Of a stretch of DNA of 6,837 nucleotides, positions 1 through 5,866 are shown piece by piece. Every line of letters starts with the position of its first letter. Within the stretch, counting starts at the first letter, position 1. The position numbers were made by a program, and so were the translations under genes. Origin of the DNA: Chloroflexota bacterium (GTDB lineage Bacteria; Chloroflexota; Anaerolineae; VGOG01); NCBI GenBank assembly GCA_030615705.1, contig JAUWYT010000082.1, forward strand, positions 1 to 6,837. Direction: 5' to 3'. The notes under the pieces were generated by a model that saw nothing but the letters and a program-made list of their open reading frames with translations, made no database searches and was not told where the DNA came from.

Positions 1-2880
1 CTGAAACTGGCCGTTCATGGTATAGATAATGCCGAGAAAGTTTCTCCCACCCAAAGCGTAGAAAGGATCAGCCGAGACTTCGATTGCCCGCTTGACACAT
101 TCGGCTGCTGATGGGAAATCGCCATCCATGTAGTATACCCACGACATGGTCAAATGACCCACGACCAGGCTTCGAATGCTGGCATGACGCTCGCCGTATT
201 CCAGAAGGGCCTCGCCAGCTGCCAAGACCTTTTTCTTATCCCCAAGATAAACATATGTCTGCGCAATTCCATTGAGGGATTTGAAATAGAGGTAGTGATC
301 TGACTCAAGAGACCTGGATACCTCCTGGGCTCTTTCCCCGAATGCGATGGCCTCATTGAATAGACCCAAATCCATGCAGGTCCAGGTGAGCCAGGTGCAG
401 GCATAGCCGATGACCTTCTGGTCCCCGATCTCCTCGCCAAGCTTGAGAGCCTTGCTCAGATATTCGTACGATTCCCTGGCCTTGCCCCTTGTGTACATTG
501 CAAAGCCGAGCCACCCGTAGAACATCCCGAGCCTGGCCTTGTCATCCATGGATTCAGCAAGCTCCTTGTGGGCATCGAGTAGCTTGGTCAGGCCCTTGAA
601 GTCGCCTCGGAAGTAGAACACGTACGCCCACTCGATTAGAAGATCGGTAAGGAGCCGATCGTCCTCCTTTGTCTTCTCCGGCTTGCTTGATATAATGTCA
701 AAGGCCTGTTTGAAGAACTGGTGCGCTTCCTCTACGGCATACCTGTCGGAGCTCTTCTCGCCCGCCTTGATGAGATAATCAACGGCCTTGTCGAGGGACT
801 CGCCCTGTTTGAAGTGGAAGGCCAGGCTTTCGTAGAACTCCTCCAGCCTGTCGGGGTATAGCTCCTCTATGGCCTTCCCTATCCTTTCATGAATCTCCCT
901 TCTCCTCTTGAGGAGCAGGCTGTTGTAGGCTACCTCTTGAGTGAGGGCGTGTTTGAAGACATATTCCAGCTCGGGAAACAGGCTCTTCTCGTAGATGAAC
1001 TCCAATCCCTGAAGATCGATGAGATAGGATTTGAGCTCCTCTCGCATTTGCGTGATGGTCTGAAGGATGCGGTAGGCGAAGTCTCTCCCGATGACGGATG
1101 CTACCTGCATGGTCCGTTTGAGATTCTCCTCCAGCCGGTCCATGCGGGCGGCGATGATCCCCTGGATGGTATCGGGCACCTGAATATCGGAGGCCTTTGT
1201 GCTCAACACGTACTGATGATCCTTCCTCTCGATGGAGCCGTTTTCCAGCAATGTATGGGTGAACTCCTCCACGAAGAGGGGGTTTCCTCCGGCTCTGCGC
1301 AGGATGAGCTCCCTCAGCTCAGGCACCACCTCTCCCTCCTCAAGGATGGACTGCACCAGCTCGGCGCTGGTCCTGGTGGAGAGTTGATCGACCCAGATCT
1401 GGCTGTAGTAGGACTTGCTGCCCCAGGTATGGGTATATTCCGGCCGGTAGAGAAGGATCAGCAAGATACGGGCATTGGCCAGCCACCCGATGAGATAGGT
1501 CAGGAACTCCTCGGAGGTCCTATCGATCCAGTGAAGGTCCTCAACAGCGAGAACCAGGGGCTTGTTTTCACTCGCCCGGATGAGCAGGTCCCTGATGGCC
1601 TCGAAGGTCTTCTCCCTTTTCTTTTGGGGGTCCAGGTTGAGGTATTCTTCGTCGTCCACCTTGAGAGACAGGATCTCATGCAGGGGTAGCAGGATGCCCT
1701 CTAGCTTCTCATCAAGTTGGGTTATCTTCTCCTTCATCTTCTTCTTGATGACAAATTCCCGATCTCCCTCCTCAACATCGAAGTATGACCTCAAAATGTC
1801 CAGCATGGGCAGATACGCCATGAAGCCCCCGTAGTGGAGACACCGGCCTTGGAGGTAGGTGTCTTCCTCTTTGGGAAGCATACCTCTCAGCTCAAGGAGG
1901 ATCCTGGATTTGCCTACTCCGGCCTCACCTACGATCCCTACGACCTGGCCGGAGCCTGATTTTGTTTTTTCAAAGGCCTCTTTCAGGGTTGTAATTTCTC
2001 TTCGGCGGCCGACGAATCTCGTGAGGCCCCTAGCAACCGCCGCCTCGATCCGTGTTTCAACCTCGCCCGCTTCGATAAGCTCGTAGGCCTCCAGAGGCTC
2101 CTCTTTTCCCTTCACCCTTACTTTGCCCAGAGGTTTAAACTTGAAGAAATCCCTGGCCATCCTATGGGTGTCTCTGGATACGAGAATGGTGCCGGGGCTG
2201 GCCATGGTCTCCATCCTGGAGGCCAGGTTGGTGGTGTCACCGATGGCGGTATAATCCATCCGCAAATCATTCCCGATGGAGCCCACGATCACCGGGCCAG
2301 AGTTAAGCCCTACTCGCATCTTGAACTCTACCCCACTCTCCTTCTTTATCTTTTCACCGTATTCCTCTATGGCTCTCTGTATTGCCAGGGCGGCATAGCA
2401 CGCCCGCTGCGCGTGGTCCTCGTGGGCCACGGGCGCGCCAAAGAGGGCCATCACCCCATCGCCGGTGAACTTATCGATAGTTCCTTCATATTTATGAATT
2501 TCGTCCATCAAGACTTTGAAGCAGCCATCCATAATCTGGTGGACTTCCTCCGGGTCGAGCTTCTCTGACATGGAGGTGTAGTTGGCCACATCGGCGAAGA
2601 GCACGGTCACCAGCTTGCGCTCCCCCTCGATGGAACTGCGAGCGGTGAGGATCTTATCAGCTAAGAATTTGGGGGTGTAAGATTGAGGCTGGGAGTACTC
2701 GATAGTGGGGGCTGCTTTGGCCTCTCTCAGGTCGTGGCTGCACTCACCACAGAATTTATCCCCGGGAAGGTTTTCAGAGCCACACTGAGGGCAGACCTGC
2801 AAAAGCTTTGCGCCGCACTCACGGCAAAACTTCCTCGTCTCAGGATTTTCGGCCTGGCAATTTGGGCATTTCACTGTCAT
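1..2880 (-). CDS. Class III adenylate/guanylate cyclase with double zinc ribbon, STAND/AAA-type ATPase and TPR repeats (C-terminus cut by window edge)
   Basis: I translated the minus strand from the ATG at 2880 and found 960 codons with no stop, running off the left edge. Domains in order: two zinc ribbons (C5/C8/C19/C22 and C30/C33/C44/C47); a short linker; a class III cyclase domain (about 88-235) with metal-binding aspartates D97 (LFADV) and D141 (FTGDGVMALFG), purine-contacting K137, T211 at the second base-selecting position, and N218 and R222 in NLASRM; an ATPase domain with Walker A GEAGVGKS (318-325, K324), Walker B PLVLAVEDLHWID (441-453) and the GNPLFVEE motif (531-538); the FKHALTQEVAYNSLL signature (642-656); then TPR-like helical repeats from about 685 on. 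The family makes cAMP or a related cyclic nucleotide from NTP, probably in the cytosol, with the ATPase/TPR part acting as sensor. Thr at 211 is typical of class IIIb enzymes. A purine-rich GGGGGAG lies 7 bases before the ATG (2888-2894). The specific signal sensed is unknown. Confidence 0.93.
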   Translation of the reverse strand, partial: MTVKCPNCQAENPETRKFCRECGAKLLQVCPQCGSENLPGDKFCGECSHDLREAKAAPTIEYSQPQSYTPKFLADKILTARSSIEGERKLVTVLFADVANYTSMSEKLDPEEVHQIMDGCFKVLMDEIHKYEGTIDKFTGDGVMALFGAPVAHEDHAQRACYAALAIQRAIEEYGEKIKKESGVEFKMRVGLNSGPVIVGSIGNDLRMDYTAIGDTTNLASRMETMASPGTILVSRDTHRMARDFFKFKPLGKVRVKGKEEPLEAYELIEAGEVETRIEAAVARGLTRFVGRRREITTLKEAFEKTKSGSGQVVGIVGEAGVGKSRILLELRGMLPKEEDTYLQGRCLHYGGFMAYLPMLDILRSYFDVEEGDREFVIKKKMKEKITQLDEKLEGILLPLHEILSLKVDDEEYLNLDPQKKREKTFEAIRDLLIRASENKPLVLAVEDLHWIDRTSEEFLTYLIGWLANARILLILLYRPEYTHTWGSKSYYSQIWVDQLSTRTSAELVQSILEEGEVVPELRELILRRAGGNPLFVEEFTHTLLENGSIERKDHQYVLSTKASDIQVPDTIQGIIAARMDRLEENLKRTMQVASVIGRDFAYRILQTITQMREELKSYLIDLQGLEFIYEKSLFPELEYVFKHALTQEVAYNSLLLKRRREIHERIGKAIEELYPDRLEEFYESLAFHFKQGESLDKAVDYLIKAGEKSSDRYAVEEAHQFFKQAFDIISSKPEKTKEDDRLLTDLLIEWAYVFYFRGDFKGLTKLLDAHKELAESMDDKARLGMFYGWLGFAMYTRGKARESYEYLSKALKLGEEIGDQKVIGYACTWLTWTCMDLGLFNEAIAFGERAQEVSRSLESDHYLYFKSLNGIAQTYVYLGDKKKVLAAGEALLEYGERHASIRSLVVGHLTMSWVYYMDGDFPSAAECVKRAIEVSADPFYALGGRNFLGIIYTMNGQFQ

Positions 2881-2923
2881 CGCCCCGCTCCCCCGCTTTT
2901 ATTGAGTAGTCTTGCATTCCCCT

Positions 2924-2952
2924 GGCGCTTGGGCACTGATTGTGCAAACGCC
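2924..2952 (-). other. Stem-loop in the gap between the patatin and cyclase genes
   Basis: In the 100-bp intergenic space, GGCG pairs with CGCC, then two A-T pairs plus a G-U wobble (in the minus-strand RNA), a two-base bulge, and GCAC with GTGC around a five-base loop. The stem has 11 pairs. No T-run follows in the minus direction, so it is not a standard intrinsic terminator. It may be an mRNA processing or stabilising element, or a weak pause site, in a patatin-cyclase transcript. I see no convincing -35/-10 promoter for the cyclase in this gap. Confidence 0.4.
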
Positions 2953-2980
2953 TATAAAGATATGACTAGCCGGCCACCCA

Positions 2981-4843
2981 TCAGAGTTCCGGCGAACCCA
3001 CTTGCGGCTGCTCTCTTGGCGAACGGGCCTTCAAGCGTTGATAGCCGGCGAGAATCGCTGGCAAATGCTCTTCCGTCGCTTTACGGCCGCATTCAATGAT
3101 TTCTCGACTGCGGGAAAAATCAAGGCCCCCAATCTCTCCCAGGTCCGGCGTAAACACCACGTCCGCCGTCCGCTCTGCCCGTGCCTGGCCGATTTCGTGC
3201 CCCACCGCGAACAGACAGCGGGTCACGATCTCGAAGGTGTTAAACGGATACCGGCGTTTCACCTTATGTGACTCGATCTCAGCCATGGCATTGATCCCAA
3301 TGCTGAAGTGGCAGCCCATCTGCCGGACGAGCTTCGCGGGTACGGGATCCACGATCCCGCCGTCCACCAGCAGGTGGCCCTCGCGCGGCAACGGAGGCAA
3401 CAAACCAGGCATAGCGGACGAGCCGCGAACGCATTCCACCAAAGTACCAGTCCTGATCGTGTACTCGCGGCCGGTTTGGATGTCCACGGAGTTGGCCCAA
3501 TACGGGATCCCCGTCTGGTTTACGAGGCGGTCGCCGAAATACTCGTGTAAAGCCTTCAGCATCACCCTCTCGTTGAGCAGACACATGCGCCAGAAGCGCC
3601 ATTCGAATAAGCGCTTCGAGCGCCAGGGCCAGGAATCAGCGATCTCTTTCAACTCCTGGACAGTGAAACCTACGCTCCGAGCTGCGCCGATGGCGCTTCC
3701 CATCGAGGAACCGGAGATGCAATCAATCGGCAGGCCGGCGTCCTCCAGGACCGAAAGCGCGCCAATGTGTGCCCAGCCCCATGCGGCGCCGGCACCCAGC
3801 GTCAGGCCCACCTGAAGTCCGGCAATACAACGGGCGATGGAATCCACGCTGCGCTGGAACCGAGAGGTGACTGGACGACCCGACAGGTAAGCGAATTCCG
3901 AAGCCGCCGCATCAAAAACCAATTGCTGCCTGCCAGTGAGAAACGGCAACGTGGGACGCAAGGCGCTCTGGACGATGAAATGCGCCTCCCCTGCCTCGCC
4001 TGGAACCGGATCGCCTGGGCCGACTAGGTCTCCCCGAAAATTCGTGAACTCTTTGATGGTTTCGGCGATAGCCGCTGCCTGCGGACCCACCGGGTTCAAG
4101 AGCACGTTTTCAAAACTGCCTTTCCAGGCAGTCAGCTTTTCGGCCACGTCGGCGCGCAGGTTTTCGCCCCCCGCACTCACAGCCAGGGAGCAGGCACTGG
4201 CACTACCATCAAGCGAGCGAACCTCGTGCGGGGACACTGTGCCCAGGTTTACCAGGAGCGTTTGACGCCCGGTCTGGCGGGCCAGCGAGCAGGCCAGCTC
4301 CGAGGCAAAACTCAAGGGGGCTTCCCAATTGGGGTGGTTATAGAACAAGGCGATCGGCGATTCCGGCACCTTGGCGCCGAGAGCCACCGTCTCCTGCAAT
4401 CTCCCCGCGATCTCCCGCATGAGCCCGCGAAGGATCACGTCCCCCTGCTTCGGCAGCTTGGGGAGGGCCTCTTTGGGCAAGAACACCAGTTCCGCGTCTA
4501 CCTCCACCTCGACGTCGGCGACGCAGCGGCGCCCGGTGAGAAATGACAGTTCGCCGACCATGGCCGGAGGCTGCAAGTAGGCTACCGTTTCTCTCCACTC
4601 GCCCCTTTGTACACGTACCACGAGGCGTCCCGAACGCAGGAAATAGACTGCCGGACTGTATCCACCCTGGTGCAAAAAGACGGTTCCGGCCCGATGGCGC
4701 TCCGTTCTGAAGAGCGGCGCAATTGCCACCAATTGTTTGGGAGACACGTCCTGGAAAACGGGTGATGTCGCCAAAAAGGATTGAATGTCGTCCCTCATAG
4801 TGCCACGCTTCTTGCTATGGATCCGTTGCGGCCAATGCTGCAT
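2981..4843 (-). CDS. Cyclic-nucleotide-binding patatin-like phospholipase (NTE-like family)
   Basis: A 620-residue protein. Residues about 18-150 form a CNBD/Crp-type beta-roll (AGTVFLHQGG at 52-61, VYFLRSGRLVV at 66-76, phosphate-cassette-like GELSFLTGRRCVADV at 97-111). Residues about 160-330 resemble a ParA/MinD-like Rossmann domain without a P-loop. Residues about 345-600 are a patatin lipase: glycine-rich loop LGAGAAWGWAHIG (349-361), nucleophile elbow GSSMG (378-382, S380) and catalytic Asp in VDGGIVDP (D494). The family hydrolyses phospholipid or lysophospholipid acyl esters, usually at the inner membrane face, and the N-terminal domain suggests control by a cyclic nucleotide. Oddities: the usual cassette Arg position is Cys107, and the usual Arg of the oxyanion loop is Trp355. 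The start at 4843 is the longest open frame; Met16 (4798) fits the normal beginning of a CNBD better and has a weak AAGAAG upstream. No signal peptide is seen. The cyclase gene follows in the same direction. Confidence 0.92.
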   Translation of the reverse strand: MQHWPQRIHSKKRGTMRDDIQSFLATSPVFQDVSPKQLVAIAPLFRTERHRAGTVFLHQGGYSPAVYFLRSGRLVVRVQRGEWRETVAYLQPPAMVGELSFLTGRRCVADVEVEVDAELVFLPKEALPKLPKQGDVILRGLMREIAGRLQETVALGAKVPESPIALFYNHPNWEAPLSFASELACSLARQTGRQTLLVNLGTVSPHEVRSLDGSASACSLAVSAGGENLRADVAEKLTAWKGSFENVLLNPVGPQAAAIAETIKEFTNFRGDLVGPGDPVPGEAGEAHFIVQSALRPTLPFLTGRQQLVFDAAASEFAYLSGRPVTSRFQRSVDSIARCIAGLQVGLTLGAGAAWGWAHIGALSVLEDAGLPIDCISGSSMGSAIGAARSVGFTVQELKEIADSWPWRSKRLFEWRFWRMCLLNERVMLKALHEYFGDRLVNQTGIPYWANSVDIQTGREYTIRTGTLVECVRGSSAMPGLLPPLPREGHLLVDGGIVDPVPAKLVRQMGCHFSIGINAMAEIESHKVKRRYPFNTFEIVTRCLFAVGHEIGQARAERTADVVFTPDLGEIGGLDFSRSREIIECGRKATEEHLPAILAGYQRLKARSPREQPQVGSPEL

Positions 4844-4874
4844 AGGTCCAAGTACGATAGTAAACTCCTGTGCA

Positions 4875-4903
4875 TTGCAAGGTCATAAAATAATGGGTAA
4901 AAA
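4875..4903 (+). promoter_or_regulatory. Possible sigma70-type promoter reading rightwards
   Basis: TTGCAA (4875-4880) and TAAAAA (4898-4903) are separated by exactly 17 bases; each matches its consensus hexamer at four of six positions. It lies in the AT-rich part of the gap and would make a plus-strand leader running through the dyads to the small ORF at 5109. This is a consensus match by eye only, and AT-rich DNA gives such matches by chance. Confidence 0.25.
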
Positions 4904-4915
4904 GCTTAAGAAGTT

Positions 4916-4941
4916 ATCACATTTCGTATCGAAACTGTGAT
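4916..4941. promoter_or_regulatory. Long imperfect dyad, operator or stem-loop
   Basis: ATCACATTTCG, a TAT centre, then CGAAA-C-TGTGAT: eleven complementary pairs interrupted by one extra C. It sits about 75-125 bases before the patatin start, so it could be a regulator binding site or a leader hairpin. The TCACA...TGTGA halves are in the opposite order to a Crp site (TGTGA...TCACA), so I do not call it a Crp box. Confidence 0.45.
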
Positions 4942-4954
4942 TTTGAGGCACGTT

Positions 4955-4980
4955 GCTCCAAAAAGGCTCCATGTTGGAGC
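4955..4980. repeat. GCTCCA direct repeat plus inverted copy, possible operator or weak minus-strand terminator
   Basis: GCTCCA occurs at 4955-4960 and 4966-4971 (11 bases apart, one helical turn) and its reverse complement TGGAGC at 4975-4980. The last two form a perfect 6-bp stem with a 3-base loop. Read on the minus strand, the stem is followed by CTTTTT, so it could weakly terminate transcription arriving from the acetone carboxylase side. The helical-turn spacing also suits a regulator site. Confidence 0.4.
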
Positions 4981-5032
4981 GGGCAGTGCTGACGGATTAC
5001 GTCTATGGTGCAATCAATGATGATCGGAGTGA

Positions 5033-5064
5033 ATGAAAGTCTGCTAGCTCCCGGCTAGTTTCAT
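5033..5064. other. Bulged stem-loop in the plus-strand leader
   Basis: ATGAAA (5033-5038) and CTAGC (5044-5048) pair with GCTAG (5054-5058) and TTTCAT (5059-5064), leaving a five-base bulge on the left arm and a TCCCG loop. With the hairpin at 5074-5100 it forms a structured stretch immediately upstream of the 54-codon ORF. The function is unknown. Confidence 0.35.
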
Positions 5065-5073
5065 GAGGAACTT

Positions 5074-5100
5074 GGAACATCCCTGTACGGGGTTCTTTGT
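5074..5100 (+). terminator. Terminator-like or attenuator-like hairpin just before the small ORF
   Basis: GAAC (5075-5078) pairs with GTTC (5092-5095), and CCC (5081-5083) with GGG (5089-5091), around the loop TGTAC; an AT bulge interrupts the left arm. The hairpin is followed by the T-rich tract TTTGTTTGT. The start codon of the small ORF lies only 9 bases after 5099, so if real this would act as an attenuator of that ORF or end a short RNA coming from about 4900. The stem is short, so it is a weak candidate. Confidence 0.3.
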
Positions 5101-5108
5101 TTGTCAAT

Positions 5109-5273
5109 ATGTGTAGCGTTGGGGAAGAGGCCAGGGAGCTCATCGATTATTTTGCGCGGTTAGCCGAGCAGACCAGCGCCGAGGAGATTCAGCCGGAATA
5201 CCGGACTGATGAGCTTCTTAAGGATATAGAGCGGTTTCTCAGGGACAAAGGGGAGCAAAAAGGGGGCCATTAG
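5109..5273 (+). CDS. Hypothetical 54-residue charged helical protein
   Basis: ATG at 5109 to TAG at 5271-5273 gives 54 codons. The product is rich in Glu, Arg, Lys and Asp with regularly spaced hydrophobics (EEARELIDYFARLAEQ, then TDELLKDIERFLRDKG), suggesting two amphipathic helices joined by a short turn, and a soluble small protein. No Cys pair motif, signal peptide or membrane segment is seen. Third codon positions are mostly G or C, consistent with coding. No strong Shine-Dalgarno sequence precedes the ATG; an in-frame TTG at 5097 is an alternative start with GGGG before it. It lies between the divergent patatin gene and the convergent acetone carboxylase gamma gene. I do not recognise the family; it could also be a remnant of a longer gene or a chance ORF. 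Confidence 0.45.
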   Translation: MCSVGEEARELIDYFARLAEQTSAEEIQPEYRTDELLKDIERFLRDKGEQKGGH

Positions 5274-5276
5274 CTC

Positions 5277-5343
5277 TTCGAACTCCCGTCCCCACTGCTC
5301 GGTACCTCATTCGAGCTCCCGTCCCCACTCCCCGGTGACCTCG
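5277..5343. repeat. Tandem duplication of 33/34 bp across the gamma-subunit stop codon
   Basis: Copy one (5277-5309, 33 bp) and copy two (5310-5343, 34 bp) differ by four substitutions and one missing base. On the minus strand copy two encodes the last eleven gamma residues (ending WGRELE) and copy one begins with the TGA stop, then would read GTEQWGREFE in the same frame. It is a local duplication, not a dispersed element. Confidence 0.75.
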
Positions 5344-5855
5344 TAAGTCATATCCCGAAACTCCTGCTCCTCGGGAAGCGGCCGGCCCAACCACTCCCGG
5401 TAGAAGGCGTCTATATCGGGCAGGGCATCGAAGATGAGCGGATAGCCTACGGGTACAGCCTCCACCATGAGCAGATTGCCGCACCCAGGGCAGTAGAACT
5501 CTCGCACTTCGCACAGGTTGGGGTCAGGGCACTTGAGTCCGGGATAAACCTCCTCCAGCTTCTCAGTATCGTCTCTGGCGAATATGAGAGCATTCAGCTT
5601 CCAGTTCTTCCGCCAGTCCCCGAACTCGTGCCCGCAGTCGCACTTCACGATCCGCTCTCCGCCCTTTTGCACCACGTTGAGGTGGTCGCCCAGGGGCAGC
5701 AGTATCCTCTCGGGGTAGGAGACGCGCTCCTGGAGGATCTCGACATACTTGTCGAATCTATCATCGTCCTTGGGCTTGCTCATGATTTCGAAGGTCTTGT
5801 GCCAGGGGAGCCTGCCATCGTAAAGGTCTCTTAAGTCCTCTTTGCTGTATGACAT
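5307..5855 (-). CDS. acxC: Acetone carboxylase gamma subunit
   Basis: A complete 182-residue protein matching the acetone carboxylase gamma family, close to the family's usual length of about 170. Recognisable segments are KCDCGHEFGDWRKNWK (71-86), REFYCPGCGNLL (118-129) and GYPLIFDALPDIDAFYREWL (137-156). C72, C74, C122 and C125 are the likely metal-binding cysteines of the zinc ribbon. In characterised enzymes the gamma subunit belongs to an (alpha-beta-gamma)2 complex that carboxylates acetone to acetoacetate, using ATP converted to AMP and two phosphates; it is a small structural partner of the catalytic subunits. The start at 5855 is set by a good ribosome binding site. It follows the alpha gene after 9 bases and is surely cotranscribed with it. 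Its C-terminal end lies in a tandem duplication. A related ketone carboxylase is possible, but the subunit family is clear. Confidence 0.9.
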   Translation of the reverse strand: MSYSKEDLRDLYDGRLPWHKTFEIMSKPKDDDRFDKYVEILQERVSYPERILLPLGDHLNVVQKGGERIVKCDCGHEFGDWRKNWKLNALIFARDDTEKLEEVYPGLKCPDPNLCEVREFYCPGCGNLLMVEAVPVGYPLIFDALPDIDAFYREWLGRPLPEEQEFRDMTYEVTGEWGRELE

Positions 5856-5859
5856 CTCT

Positions 5860-5866
5860 TCACCTC
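5860..5866 (-). promoter_or_regulatory. Ribosome binding site of the gamma subunit, overlapping the alpha stop codon
   Basis: On the minus strand GAGGTGA lies four bases before the ATG at 5855 and shares two bases with the alpha stop codon TGA (5867-5865). This suggests translational coupling of the two subunits and supports the chosen start. Confidence 0.7.

Larger units (their letters stand above)
4844..5108. other. Non-coding region between patatin gene and small plus-strand ORF
   Basis: These 265 bases hold no convincing gene. The stretch around 4885-4950 is clearly more AT-rich than both flanks, as expected of a promoter region, and must hold whatever drives the patatin gene leftwards. 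No strong minus-strand -35/-10 pair could be singled out. Several dyads and a terminator-like hairpin are listed separately. Tiny plus-strand reading frames (for example 5005-5058 and 5063-5116, 17 codons each) exist, but nothing supports translation. No tRNA cloverleaf was recognised. Confidence 0.6.

Noticed and set aside
889..1689. A 266-codon open frame on the plus strand inside the cyclase gene
   Set aside because: It is exactly codon-aligned antisense to the cyclase frame, where stops would require rare TTA, CTA or TCA codons on the coding strand. The minus strand has clear cyclase/ATPase motifs, and the plus product resembles nothing I know.
3096..3815. A 239-codon plus-strand open frame opposite the patatin domain
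   Set aside because: It lies antisense to the glycine loop, the nucleophile elbow and the catalytic Asp of the patatin gene, and its product has a low-complexity Arg/Ser/Pro-rich shadow composition.
4916..4941. Crp/cAMP receptor binding site
   Set aside because: The half-sites are in the order TCACA...TGTGA, the reverse of the Crp consensus, and the spacing between them is too large.
5239..5514. A 91-codon minus-strand frame overlapping the gamma subunit end
   Set aside because: It is out of frame with the well-supported gamma gene, Arg/Gly-rich, and lacks any family motif.
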